Shown: positions 34,960-47,139, numbered from the stretch's first letter. The stretch: DNA of 64,000 nt from Sternotherus odoratus (GCA_032164245.1 JAVMKO010000002.1:178442920-178506919), one strand, 5' to 3'. Translations and numbers: made by a program. The notes: a model not told the origin generated them from the sequence alone.

Positions 34960-35690
34960 TCACATCACAGAACTGACAAGCTGGGCAGATGAAGGACTAA
35001 GGTTATTTTAAGTCACCTTTAGCCCTTCTGACTCTAGGCTGATCTGGGGTCCGGCACATCCTGTAGTGTAATTTATACAGTCCTAACTTACAGCAGCCTG
35101 TCCCTGCCATTTCTGGACAGCGGCATAGTCCAGAGTCTCTGTTCTGCTACATGCTACAGCCTTGCTCTCAACACACACCTCCCCAGACATTCCATTGGTG
35201 TGCCCCCTACGTCAGGTTTCCCAGGGAGACTTGGGGTCCTGAGCTGGGAAAATTCTACCTCAGCTGAAACTGAGGTTTTGAGAGCCCCTTTACACTGCTC
35301 TGATATTTTTTGCATAGAATGGGGAAGGGGTGTCTCTCTGATTTTTGTCATTATGCTAGTGCAGCTGGATAATACAAGTCTACTAAAGAGGTGGAAAATA
35401 GGACGTGAAGTTTTGAGACAAGCTCTTAATTTTGTACTGTAAAAGATCTGTCCACCTAATCATGTTGCCTTACCATGGAATAATGGAATTAAGCACTAAT
35501 ATTATGGGTTGTGGGAGACATCCATATGCAAACTACTGTCTCATTGTTTAATAATATGTTTCTGATTAAATTCTCCCCACAATGCATTTTCTCTGTATGT
35601 CTTTCTTTGTCTCTTATTATAATTCTAAGAAAAGGAGGAGCATTTGGTCAGTTTATTACCTTAAAATTTGTCATACTTCAGCTGTTTGGT
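34960..35690. other. No recognisable gene or repeat
   Basis: Frames up to 80 codons at 35200-35442 have no recognisable motif. 34985-35050 has a repeat-like GC content but no name can be given. Confidence 0.45.
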
Positions 35691-35694
35691 TTGT

Positions 35695-36435
35695 AACTAA
35701 TATTCATAGTACACCAGACCAAAACAAACCAGGAGAAGGATTGAGGCAGTCTTGGAGAGGCTGCGCAGAACCCAGCCAATCATGAAAGGATTTATCAGGA
35801 GAGCCAATCAGGAGGCTTGCTAGAGGAGCCGATATATAAAGGGCTGCTCAGCAGAGCAAGGGGCAGTCTCTTCCTGGGGGGAAAAGGGGAAGGGCTGTCT
35901 GCCTGTAAGGGAGCACCAGAGATACTGCAGTACTGGGCAGGGTAACCGAGCAATAGGGGAGCTCTTGGCTGATCATGGCCAGACTGGGCAGGCCAAACTG
36001 CTAGGGCTATGGGGGAAGTGGCCCAGGGAAAGTAGGCAGCAGGAATAGGAGAAGGGGCAGTAACTGGCTGCCAGCTATAGGGTCCCTGGGCCAGGACCCA
36101 GAGTAGCATGCGGGCCTGGGTCCCGTCCCCCGCCTTACCCCTCGTTGCCAATCAGGAGAGTGGCCTAAATCCAAACTGCAGTTTGCCCCTGAAGCCAGGG
36201 GCTAGACTAAAGACTGCAGTTGGCTGCTGAGACAAGTGGAAGGACTGAGGATCCCCTGGAAGGACCCACCATAGGGGTGGCCCAGTTGGCATTTGTCTAT
36301 TATCTAAATTCATCTAAAGCATTGGAGAAGTGCTTGTGTCATTGTCTAAACTGTGCATGTTTCAAATAAAGAAGTGTCCATTGTGTTTTAGATTCTGTTT
36401 TAGATTCTTTAGCATTCCTAAAGAATTTTGCTACA
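35695..36435 (+). mobile_element. LTR-like unit with promoter and poly(A) signal
   Basis: Two CCAAT boxes (AGCCAATCA near 35774 and 35802) precede TATATAAA at 35833-35840, and AATAAA lies at 36365-36370, so the order is that of an LTR. GGCTAGACTAAAGACTGCAG and GGACTGAGGATCCCCTGGAA in the 3' half are phrases I associate with turtle Gypsy-type LTRs. The boundaries are estimated from TGTAACTAATATTC and ...TTTTGCTACA, and no certain duplication was found. No internal element genes flank it. Confidence 0.6.
35833..35840 (+). promoter_or_regulatory. TATA box of the LTR-like unit
   Basis: TATATAAA follows two CCAAT motifs within about 60 bp and precedes a GC-rich leader, as in an RNA polymerase II LTR promoter. 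Confidence 0.5.
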
Positions 36436-36439
36436 GTTT

Positions 36440-37454
36440 GATCTGAGTTCCTTATCATCAGAAAGTATTGGTTTTGATTTCAACTTCCAGAGATAAATGT
36501 CCATTGTTATTTTCCTGTCAGTGAACACATTTTTTTGGAGGGGAAAAATCCTCTAAAATTAGACAACAAAGGAGACAGATTAAATCAACTGGAAATGCAG
36601 TCCTCACAAGAGAGGGACTTGTTCTATTTTGTTTCCTAATTCAGTTATTATAATCTTGTCTGAAATCTGAACTTTATCAACTGCAAGTCGTGTGTGTATG
36701 GAGAGGAGTGTGAGAGAAATGTGTGTGGAGAAATATCTTTTTGAATATGTTCCATTTTCCCATAACTCCAGTTAGGGCACATGATAAAATTATCAATGAA
36801 ATGTCCTAATTTGATCCTTAAGCAAAGAGATGTTGTCCTATGAATCATTTGGGTTTGTGGGAGGCAACAATGGAGCTAACAGAACAGGAATGGGACCCAG
36901 ATGTTTTGGGGGAAGCTGGTTGCTTGAAGGCTGTGTGCATTACCTAACCTAGGCGACCATATGGAAGAAAAGGTTGGAAACATCCCATTACAAGTCATAT
37001 ATCACTGAGTTGACAGCACAGATTCCAGCTTGTTTTTATTTGAATCATGAAAGCGGCTGCTCAGCTGTCCAGCTGTATTAAATTTAACCCTTTTCTGAGC
37101 AAATGAGTTTAGTTTAATGCAATAGCAGCCAAACATTTTGGTGAGCTCACAGCAAAAGCAGAGTTAGAGGGGATCACATTTATTTTTGGCCTGTAATTCA
37201 CTCTCATGACTACAAGTGGCTAAGCTTATTGCTGAGTTACAGTGAAGATGAATAAACACTAATAAGCCTCTCATACTGGGGAGGACACAGAGCAATGGTA
37301 AATATCAAAGAGGGTATCAAGCAAAGGTAAACAATTGTAATGCTAGTTTGTATGTGCTTGTGGGTTGTCTTTAAATTATTTTCTTTTTCATTTTTGGCCA
37401 CCTTTTATTACAAGCCAATAGAAATCCGTCATATTTACTATTTTATCCCCTTCC
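36440..37454. other. No recognisable gene or repeat
   Basis: The stretch is AT-rich, with short frames only. Confidence 0.5.
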
Positions 37455-37462
37455 ATCTATTC

Positions 37463-38038
37463 CAGGCATGGGCAAACATTTTGGCCTGAGGGCCACATTG
37501 GGGTCGCAAAATTGTATGAAGGGCTGGGTAGGGAAGGCAATGCCTCTCCAAATACCCTGGCCCTGCCCCAACCCAATCTTGTTCCCTAACCCTCCTCCAG
37601 AACCCCCCATGGCCCCAACTCCCCCCCCCCATCCCACCCCTACCCAACCCCCCTGCTTCCTGTCCCCTGACTTCCCTGACCCCTATGCACACCCCCAGAA
37701 CCTATCCAACCCCCCCCATTTTCCATCCCCTGACTGCCCCTCCCCAGAACCTCTGCCCCTTCCAACTGCACCCTGGGACTCCTTGCCCCTTATTCAACCA
37801 ATCCTCCCCCTCCCAGCCCCCTTACTGTGCTGCTCAGACCAGCGTCTCTGGCTCTGCATGGAGCCAGACACGCTGCCCTGCAAGAGCTCACAGCCGCCCC
37901 CCCCCCCCCCAGAGTGCTGCCCACGCAACGTGCTAAGGCTCTGGGGAAGGGGAGAGGCGGGGGAGGGGAGCTACGGGATTGGTCAGAGCGGGCTCATGGG
38001 CCGGATGTGGCCCACGGGCCATAGCTTGCACACCCCTG
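37463..38038. mobile_element. hAT-type non-autonomous element with 8-bp duplication
   Basis: The element starts CAGGCATGGGCAAACATTTT and ends GCTTGCACACCCCTG, and is flanked by ATCTATTC on both sides (37455-37462 and 38039-38046). The perfect 8-bp repeat and CA(G)GGG-type ends are diagnostic of hAT transposons. The interior is C-rich, with degenerate CCCCAACCC and CCCCTGAC words. The 265-codon frame from 37468 runs out of the element to 38265 and is proline-rich repeat translation, not a gene. The 3' end resembles that of the unit ending at 44659. Confidence 0.9.
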
Positions 38039-38159
38039 ATCTATTCCCTTTTTTTTACTCTACTTTTATTGTTTTCTTCTTTCCCAACTTTTCCTTCCTC
38101 CTATCTTTCTGTGATTGTCTATTTTCATCCCATTCCATATCTTATCTACTTTCTTCCTC

Positions 38160-38302
38160 AAAAATGTTAAAATCAAGAGTGGATGGTTTTTGTAACAGAT
38201 ATGCTCTAGGAACTATTTCAGGGAAACTCTGTGGTCTGTTCTATACAGGAGGTCAGATTAAATGATCCCAATGGTCCCTTCTGGTCTTGGAATCTATGAA
38301 TC
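38160..38302 (+). mobile_element. CR1 3' end fragment
   Basis: CTATACAGGAGGTCAGATTA, AATGATCCCAATGGTCCC and TTCTGGTCTTGGAATCTATG then AATCC form the standard turtle CR1 3'-untranslated ending. It is truncated on the 5' side as most CR1 copies are. Confidence 0.75.
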
Positions 38303-38735
38303 CTCTCTACTTTTCCCTCCCCCTTCTCTTTGTATAAGACTCATCTCTTTTCTCTCTATCTCTTCTTACTTTATTTCACCCTTTCTATCTGATATGTGTG
38401 TCTCCCCTCTTGGCTCCTCCCTTCCCTGCTGCTTCTTCTCTTCCTTTACACTTCTCTTTGCTTTCCCTGCTCACTGTAGATTATTTTTCCTGCTCTCCAA
38501 TCAGAAGGGTTGTGACCACAACATAGGACCTCCAGGATGAAAGATGTAGAAGGTGAATACAGATCCTTTACATCCCCTCTATCCAGGACCCAAGACAGTG
38601 GCTTGTTCTTTTTTCGTATTGCTTGGATAGGTAGAAATGATTACAGATTTGATCTAGATTTGATAGCTAGCACATTGCTGCAGCAGTGAGCTGGTGAATG
38701 TCTTTTAGGACCCCAGCGAAAGAAGGAAGGAGACA

Positions 38736-38897
38736 CTAAGATATGATGTGCTCCATTGTTTGTGCCTGGTGACCACAGTTGCAGACAGGTGTTTGGCTCA
38801 TTTTCCATTTAAAGAGGGTTTGTCCGCATCTCTCATGAGATGTCCTGATGCAAATCAATCTGCACCAGTCTTTCCGACATAAACAAAACCTGGTGGT
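38736..38897 (-). pseudogene. LINE ORF2 C-terminal fragment
   Basis: The minus strand reads DWCRLICIRTSHERCG, then TLFKWKMSQTPVCNCGHQAQ and TMEHIIS before a TAG at 38736-38738. The CxCG...QTMxHI pattern, preceded by an IRTxHxRCG-like segment, is common at the end of non-LTR reverse-transcriptase ORFs in vertebrates. The upstream frame is lost after about 54 codons. The exact LINE clade is uncertain. Confidence 0.55.
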
Positions 38898-39254
38898 TCT
38901 TCGACAGGGTCAACAACGAGCTGTTTGTTTTGAGAGGTCAAAACGCTTCATGTGGCTCTCCACTGAGTCTCAGCATTGAAGTTGAGTGTAAGGGTCTTTC
39001 ATGCGGTGCTGTGGGGGTTTTCAGGGGAGATGGAGGATCTGGGGTTGGGAGAACAGCGGAGGCACAGCTGGAAGGTTTCCTCCTCCCTTCCTCAGCGTCT
39101 GGCTTGCAGGTGGCAGGGAGGAGGGTGCTTGCTATTTTGCAGTGGGGAGTGTTGTCACATGTCTGAGTGTGAGTGTTCTCTCAGGAAGCTGTCCATGATC
39201 CGTGCAGATGGCTGAAAGAGCAGACCTCGAACGAACTGCCCAATGAGACCTCCA

Positions 39255-39990
39255 GACATAGTTTAGTATTGAAGGCATCCGGCATGTTAGGAATCATTGA
39301 AAAAGGGATTGAGAATAAAACGGAGAATACTTATTGCCCTTATATAAATCCATGGTGCGCCAATGCTTAAATACTGCATACAGATGTGATCTCCTCATCT
39401 CAAGAAAGATATATTGGCATTAGAAAAGGTTCAGAGAAGGGCAACTAAAATTATTAGGGGGTTGGATGGGTCCCATATGAGGAGGAGGCTAGGACTTAGG
39501 AGACTAAGGGGGGATATAATAGAGGTATATAAAATCATGAGTGGTGTGGAGAAATTGAATAAGGAAAAGTTATTTACTTGCTCCCTTAATATAAGAACTA
39601 GGGGCCACCAAATGAAATTAATGGGCTGCAGGTTTAAAACAAATAAAAGGAAGTTCTTCGTCACACAGCGCACAGTCAACCTGTGGAACTCCTTGCCTGA
39701 GGAGGTTGTGAATGTTAGGAATATAACTGGCTTTAAAAGAGAACTGGCTAAATTCATGAAGATTATGTCCATTAATGGCTATTAGCCAGGATGGGTAAGG
39801 AATTGTATCCCTAGCCTCTTTTTGTCAGAGGGTGGTGATAGATGGCAGGAGAGAGATCACTTGATCATTACCCATTAGGCTCACTCACTCTGGAGCACCT
39901 GGCATTGGCCACTGTCGGTAGACAGGATACTGGACTGAATGGACCTTTGGTCTGACCCAGTACTGCCATTCTTATGTTCTTATGTAGTCT
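39255..39990 (+). mobile_element. CR1-type LINE 3' end with an open ORF2 remnant
   Basis: 39414-39785 is open for 123 codons from MALEKVQRRATKIIRG through LRRLRGDIIEVYKIMSG and VNLWNSLPEEVVNVRN, the usual CR1 ORF2 C-terminal wording. The 3' region GATACTGGACTGAATGGACC, TTTGGTCTGACCCAGTACTG leads to two TTCTTATG units (39969-39984), the octamer tail of this subfamily. The reverse-transcriptase and endonuclease parts are absent, so the copy is 5'-truncated. The open frame suggests it is younger than the CR1 copy at 6065. Confidence 0.8.
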
Positions 39991-41284
39991 ACATCCCCAG
40001 TTGGAGCCCTCACTTCCTCCAACATCCTAACCATCTGCCTCAGATGGGTGCAAGTGAGTAAGGGTGGAGGAGAGTGAGCAATGGAGGTAGGGGGGTAAAG
40101 TGAGTGGGGGCATGGCCTCAGAAGAGGGTCAGGGCAAGTGTGTTCAGTGTTCTGCGATTAGAAAATTGGCAACCCTAGGTCAATCTGAGGTTTGTCAGTG
40201 TTTGAGGCTAAGCACAGTCCTTCCTGCCTTCTCTCTCACTGCGTAGCCATGATATTGGCCCACTGCACAGAGCAGACACCTACTCTTAAGTAGTATCTCT
40301 TCCCTCCTTCCACTTCTTTTCCCCCTACTGTAGAAAGTTCATTTTTCCATGGGGTTGGCTTCCTTGTAGTTGAGAGACAAAGTCTATGGCCCAAGACTGC
40401 TGTGTTGATGGCTTTTTAGTGATAGGCCTTCAACAAGATATCAAGCATCCTCCTGAGAAGGACAGCTGTCTGCAATACAATAGGCTGCCTCCGACAAGTT
40501 TAGACATGTTCAATATATAATATACAATGGAGTTCATAATTTGATACAGACAAACCCCACTCTGTTACACTGAATATTTGTGATGAACAGCTTGTGATTG
40601 ATTTGCAAGCCAAGAATTATTCACTGAAGAGATTCACAAGTAATTCTGAACAATGAATAAGTTTGAGAGCTCAATTTGTTCCCAGAAAAAGTGGAAAATT
40701 GTTGTATAAAGTATTCTTTCTAATATGTAATAGAGATGCTATAAACTATCCCTTAAAGGAACAACATTTTCAAAAAAATTATGCAGAAAAATGTGGAAAG
40801 CAAAACCAGAGCCTACAGTTTTATATTCCTTTGTGTTTATAAATCCTCATTACTACCTGCAATAAGGCTCCTGTCATATCAGGCCCACACAGGAACCCCA
40901 AAGTATATTTTGGACAGAATAATGATAGATGCACATGCATTCACCTAAATCCCATATATACAGATTTATAATAGGTGTCATAATACACAATTTATTTTCT
41001 TTTTAGTCCAGCACTCGCTCCTCACGACTCTTAAGTTTAATTTCCACAGCATCATGATGAAACTCCCACACAATTTGCTTTTTTAATGAATACAGCCCAG
41101 TGCAATTCTTCATAAACAAAAAAATCATGAAGGTGGAGGAAAAGCTCTATTGTAATTTCTAAATTGCTTGTGTAATAGGCTTGAGGAAATCACTATGCTA
41201 ATGTTAGGCATAATATTTCTTTCTCCTTTGTTGTACCTCAGCTTACATCTCTGTTGGTGTATGGACCATAGTTTAGTTTTTTCA
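39991..41284. other. Mostly unassigned DNA
   Basis: 40020-40190 contains GGGGGCATGGCCTCAGAAGA and GAAAATTGGCAACCCTAGG, a partial interspersed repeat I cannot class. The remainder is AT-rich with no recognised feature. Confidence 0.4.
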
Positions 41285-41287
41285 GGA

Positions 41288-41318
41288 CTTCGATTATCTA
41301 TCGATCTATCGATCTATC
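41288..41318. repeat. (ATCT/ATCG)n microsatellite
   Basis: TATCTATCGATCTATCGATC alternates ATCT and ATCG tetramers for about 30 bases. Confidence 0.85.
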
Positions 41319-41573
41319 GATATTATACCAAATTAAGTCTCCAAGAGAACAAAAGTGACACAAGTCTCTGAAGGAAAAAGTTTATTAAATCTCGATATAT
41401 GTATTATATGTGTGTGTGTTGTGAATATTGTCAATAACAGTTTTTTAAAGATAATACTTTCCAGGGGTGTTACCCAAGTTTTAGAATTTGTTACTACCAC
41501 TAGTTCAAATGCAGAATATAATTATGCATGCACCCTTACATATGCTCACCAAGGTCTCTTTTCTGTCCCTTCT

Positions 41574-41876
41574 TAGGATACGCTTACACTTCAGCTTTCC
41601 CAGCTTAGGCAGACATACATATCCTACCTCTGCTTGAGTTATAGTGCCAAAAACAGCAATGTGACCGTAGCAGCATGGGCAGCAGCTTGGTCTAGGCACT
41701 GAGTATATTCCTAGGATCTTGGGTGGGGTTATATTCAGGTGGGTAGTTAGCTCGAGCCACTGTGCGTGACACCACATGGCACTGTTCTTCCACAATAGCT
41801 AAAGCAGAGCTAGTGTGTCCACATCTACCCACCTGGGGAATTATATCTCCCAGGTGCAATATGGACATAACCATGG
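41574..41876. mobile_element. hAT-type MITE
   Basis: The left end GGATACGCTTACACTTCAGC and the right end CAATATGGACATAACC are weak inverted repeats of the GTCTACACT type. A subterminal CCACCTGGGGAATTATATCT/CCCAGGTG stretch is a phrase of this MITE family. The copy is degraded. Confidence 0.5.
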
Positions 41877-43875
41877 TCTCTGTAGAATGGTATCCAACCC
41901 CCTCTTCAGGGCATGCCAGATTCTTAAATTTGGGAAGTGCTAGTCCCACGGTCTCCTTCAAACTCCCCCTGAGTCTTTGCAACATCCGTTTGCAATTTTC
42001 ACAGCCTGCAGCAAATTCTTGTTGTTGTCATCCTCTTCAGTGGGGTCAGAACCTGCAATCTAAATCCAACAAATTGGTAAAGACCCTGGAACATAATCCT
42101 TGCAGCAGACCCTTCTGGTTTTTGAGCTGCTCCACCACTGAGTACTTTAGTTTAGCTTTGACTCCTCTCCTGTATATACATTTCTTGACCTCTTCTTGAG
42201 TTCCTATTAATTCCACTCTTGGAGAGTAACTCTGGGTATGCCCTGCCGGGCTGTTTTGCCCACAGTGGAAATCACCAAAGTAGCTTCAAATTGTTAATGA
42301 GCACACTGAGTGCCCACTACACCCAATTTCTGGAAGATTCTGGCTTCTTCAGCAGTCACCTTACTCAGCTCTGGACAAAGAGAAAAGAGAGAAGCCATTT
42401 CCAGAAGGAGCAAGGCCCTGAGACTGGAGTAAAAGAAACTTTTATTGAGGAGATCTGGCTGTGAATCTTTCCCCACCTGACAGTACACCAGAGATAGGGA
42501 GAATTACATGGGTGGCACCAGAAGTTTGCCTACACTAGCCCTGAGACTTTGGGGGTTTGGAGAAAAGGACTATAGTCAAACAGCAGCCGCTCCCCGAACT
42601 GAGACATCAGGTGGGGTAAGAAGTGGCCTAGAGGAAGGCGAAAAGGAGCTAGGCCAAGTGTAGGCCAGCCTGCACTGTCATACTTTCAGGACACTGGGCC
42701 AGGATCCAGAGAAGAGGGAGGGTCTAGGTCCTCCTACCCATCCCATATTCCACCACACCTAGTCCTGCAACAGACTGGGCCAGGACTTTATTGACAAGGA
42801 AGCCAACCCAGATGCCTGGGGATCCCAGACACATAAGATGAAAAGAGAGATTGTGGCAGCAGGCCCAACCACTGGGCCTGCAGATCAAACTGACAGTCCT
42901 GCAACACAATCTAGAACTGTTTGAAAAACTGATTTGATTATCCATATGAAAGACAATGAACAAATGCTTGTTAGTTTTGAATTCTCTCTCTCTCTCTCTC
43001 TCTCTTTATCTGTCTCTCTCTCTCTCCTCATATATATATACACACACATTGAATTTGTAATTTACCATCATTATAGAATTGAATATAGTTACCAGAGAGT
43101 CTTCAGGTTGTTTCATTTGAAGGAACCCATTGTATCCACAGGTGAGGCCTAATCCAAAGGCGATTAACTCCAAAAGAAGAACTTCATTTCACTTTAAAGG
43201 CCTCTGTCAAATGTCTGTGCAAGAATAAATCATTATTTTGTATTATTCATTACAGGACTGGAACTGTTCCTTCTGTGGGAGGAGAATCTTACCAAGATCC
43301 TTCCCGCTCAATTTTGCACCCTTTCCAAGGGTCTCTCACAGTCTCACCTCCCTCCTCCCCCCACTTCTTGGGGTTGTGCAGGAAAGACTCCCATTAACTT
43401 CAGTGATTAGTCCCACAATAAGACATAAAAATGAAGAATTCAAATCCATAGTGTTGCAGTTCAAAATCCTGTGTATAATCTCTTAAAACACGTACAAGTT
43501 AATGTGTAAATTTAACTAATACAAAAATCACTTTCACTAATAAACCAAAACAATTTATTAACTACCATTTGTGCCCAGCCTTTTCTATGGTACTTCTTTA
43601 ACTTCATCATCGGTTCTCCCTGAATTTACATACATATCATGGTAATCTGACATCCCCTCTCAGTGTCATAACCTAGTGATTTTTTTCTTACTTCGTGAAA
43701 TGAGACAGAAGCTGTTTCTGTTTTACAAATATTTCCCAGGCTATTTTTTCAAACCATCCTGCCTGGCCTTTATTCCAAAATGATTTTCCTTTAATGTTAT
43801 CCTTACAATATCTGTAAGAAATCCTCTTGTCCATCAATAACCGAGAATAATTTCCTCAGCAAGCAGTAGAGGACA
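41877..43875. other. No recognisable gene
   Basis: A 145-codon frame from 41762 crosses the MITE boundary and has no motif. 42983-43050 is a compound (TC)n, (TA)n and (CA)n microsatellite. No other feature was identified. Confidence 0.45.
42983..43050. repeat. Compound (TC)n-(TA)n-(CA)n microsatellite
   Basis: A TC run is broken once by TTTATCTG, then leads into TATATATATA and CACACACA. Confidence 0.9.
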
Positions 43876-44701
43876 CCATAGGCATGCGCAGCACATTCCA
43901 TTAGGGTATGCACCCAGGGAATTTATTGAATACTGAATCACAAAGGACATTATTTTTATTCATGAAACAAACTAAAGAAACTAAAACTTAACTAAACTTA
44001 ATTTTTTTAAAATTAACAACTAAACTTTACTTTAAAAATACAAACTTAAAAAATCAGACACAAAATACCAAATTTTTGCTGTAGTGATAACCAGACATAT
44101 ACAAAGAGGCTGGAGCACAAGGTGTGGCAGGAGGCTCAGGGTAGGGGGTTGGTGTGCAGGAGGGATGTGGGGTGCGGCAGGGGGCTCAGGGCAGGGAGTT
44201 GGGGTGCAGCAGGGAGCAGGAGGGATTTGGGGTGTGGGCTCAGGCCCGGCGCCACTTACCTGGAGCAGCTCCGGGCTGGCATCGGGGCCAGGGCAGGCTC
44301 CCTACCTGCCTGCCTGCCCTGGCCTTGGCCCCGGCCCCACACTGCTCCGCTCCGGGAAGCAGCCAGCCTGCTGGCCCTAGGGGAAGGACTCCGCACGCAC
44401 GTCTGTGGTTCCCTCCCCCAAAGCTCCTATGGGCCATGGCTCCCCATTCCCAGCCAATGGGAACTTCGGGGGAGGTATCCACAGGCAAGAACAGCACGTG
44501 GGGCTCTGCTCCTCCTCCCCTAGGGGCCGCAGGGACATGCTCCAGTCGCTTCCCAGAGCTGAGCGTGCTGCAGTACCACGGCGGTGTCAAATCCATGGGC
44601 CAGATCTAGAGCCCTGATGGGCTGGATTCAGCCTGCGGGCCACAGTTTGCCCACCCCTGCATTAGGGTGTGCCTGGGCACACCCCATACGCACACCTATG
44701 G
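43876..44701. mobile_element. Composite region: hAT 3' end inside an outer repeat
   Basis: The outer edges CCATAGGCATGCGCA (43876) and TACGCACACCTATGG (44701) are inverted repeats over about 14 bases. Inside, 44100-44659 is GC-rich, with GGTGTGGCAGGAGGCTCAGG-type direct repeats, and ends GCCACAGTTTGCCCACCCCTG, matching the hAT family of 37463-38038. CATTAGGG follows that end (44660-44667) and also occurs at 43899-43906, but the expected CAGGGGTGGGC start is missing. The copy may be 5'-deleted or nested in a way I cannot resolve. The 151-codon frame at 44154-44609 is repeat translation. Confidence 0.5.
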
Positions 44702-47138
44702 AGAACATAGATGTGCTCTGAGCTGATTATAATATGCTCTCCTCAGGTTCGATCATCATCTCTTATCACTATGCTACTACTATTATTGCTATAAAGTCTT
44801 ATATAAGATTACCTTGCTGCCAAGCCAATTTACCCATCTGGACATCATTTGGTTTCTGATGCAATATTTACTCCTATGTATTTGTGACTACTGTGAAGCA
44901 AGACTAGCTAGTTGGAACCTTTTCATTTTTAAATGGCTGGGGTCTGGTCCTGTATCCTTTAGATCAGCCCTTCCATAGACTTCAGTGGGTCCACATGTCA
45001 GTAAGGCCTAGAATATCAGGCCCTACTTTATAAATATACTATTTTTGTCAGAGATGTGTGTATATCCTTATTGCCCCCCAAGTCGATGGTATGCATGACA
45101 CCACTGTGATGTTTTGGGGAACTTGGGTGTTGGCGTTCATTGTTTGTTACTTGTAAGGCAAGGTTTGGACTAGAAGAATCCTGAAGAGTTTGCTGGCAGG
45201 ACAGACACACTGATGTGTCAAGGAGCAGGGACACATCTTAGCAGAAGCAAAAAATCTCATTTGCTGGCGCTGAGAGGGGTAACATAGAAACTCATAATTC
45301 TGGGAACCTGCAGAAGGTCCCCACACTGATATTACACAAGAGACCTAAAAATAAGTGTAGCTTTAAAAGACTTACTGATCTGATAAGATTTAGTAGAAGG
45401 ACAGCTAGGAGATGAAAGGAATTAATATTAGAGAGTATTTTTAAATAAATGAAACTAGAGAGAGACGTAATACTATGCCTGTTAATTAGATGTCAGCAAA
45501 ACCATTTTTGAAGTTTAATAAATGAATATTGGTTATAGATGAAAATTGTAGCATGCTAATTTAGACTTGAAGAAGAAAGATTTTGTGCCTTATTCTCATT
45601 TACACTAGGCTGCCTTACACCATAGGCCTCTTTACACTGTGAGAGTGGCGTAAAGGAGCCTTAATGTAAATGAAACTTTAGGTCTTAATTTAAGCACATT
45701 CTTTTGTCACAATGCACACAAAAATGCAGAAACACGAAACACCAAACTCACACTCCACAGTCACCGCTTACAACCCTGCAATTGGTCTAACACCAACATG
45801 ATCAACCTCTTTGCCTCCTCTAGATCTTTGCCTATTTCAATTAAAATTACTACAAGTTCCATCCCTACATCATTTCCTTCCCCAAAAACATACTGTGCCC
45901 AGCTCAGATTCACTCATCCCTAAGGGTTCTGTCCTGAGTGACAGCAGCCTTTCCCTAATGCTCCATTCCTACAGTCATAATTCTGTGATTCATCTACTTG
46001 GTTTCTTCTGTCTATGAGGGTGTGGTGCCAGGCTGCATAGCTCAGCCAGGAGAAGCTGAGCCAAATTGGCCCCAGTTCTGTTCCTCACATTTGACTGTCC
46101 TTGTGGTCTAGAAATACCAATCTAGGTATGACCACAATAGCTGGAAAACTTCCCTGGACAGCCCCCAAAACAGACCACCCAGACAAATTCCCAGAAGACA
46201 TCTGCAAGGAAGTCATCAAAATGTCTGGGTAATTCTGTCCGCTGAATCTTGACAAGACTCTGGGGCTTGGATACTAGGTTGGGAAAGCAGCAGCAAAGCT
46301 GTAAGTGTGAGTACCCTGGTATCCTTTTCCAGTTGTGGAGTCAGATAGACGTGGAGAAGGTATCTCTCTCTTGGCCATGGTTGGCAGTAACAGGAGTTTC
46401 ATTACACAATGGCCTATTTGAACAAAATGTCTTCATGAGCTGTGGAGAAGGAAGGAACACACCTACAAACTGCTCCGTAGCTGTTTAAGTAGCCAGTTAC
46501 AAGTCTTCGAGGAGACAGCATGAGACATTTTGCCGGGAGGGTGCCTGTCTAGCTCACAGCTAGCTCACATTTGACACACTTCAACACTATCCAGTAGTCT
46601 CACAGGACCAATTTCCAGGAGGGAGCACCATGAGATTTTAGTTCCTCAGGAGGTAGGAAGGATCCCTGCACTTAAAAAAGAATCTTTTGGTCCCTTCGCT
46701 ATGGCCCAAGTAAAGTGTGCTTCAGCCTCTGCAATAGGGGAGCTGTGATCAAACATCCCTTTCATGGGTCAGTGTTGTTACAGTAAGCCATGATTGCTCG
46801 GTGTGGCACATTGTCCCCCTCTAGTGATAGCTAGGCCAGAGAGAGATTGGCTGAACCTGCTACAGCTTTGGCTTACAGAGAAGCATCTTTTACCTCAGGC
46901 AGTAGCAGCTCTGGCAGTAAGAGCAAAAGGTCCCATGTTTAGGTATCCCTGCTGGTGACCCTGGGGCATTGGTGTTATTTTACATTTTCTGTTGCACAGC
47001 TGGTGCAGAATCACATCATCTTGATTTTCAAGTAATTCTTCTGGAAGCACTGCACATGGAGTGCTTGGATCAGTGCATTCTGATGGTGCTGATAACAATC
47101 AGCACTTTCTTGAAACTTTTTGTACGCAAATCATTTTT
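44702..47138. other. No recognisable gene
   Basis: 45590-45680 has CATTTACACTAGGCTGCC and GTGGCGTAAAGGAGCC, an old-repeat style inverted pair. 44935-45025 has a TTCAGTGGGTC old-repeat phrase. Nothing else can be supported. Confidence 0.45.
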
Positions 47139-47139
47139 C

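Noticed and set aside
37468..38265. 265-codon plus-strand frame
   Set aside because: It starts inside the hAT end, runs through C-rich repeats and out across the duplication into unrelated DNA.
44154..44609. 151-codon plus-strand frame
   Set aside because: It lies in the GC-rich hAT remnant and has no recognised domain.
43899..44667. CATTAGGG pair as a certain hAT target duplication
   Set aside because: The sequence after the first copy lacks a hAT 5' end, so the match may belong to the outer repeat.
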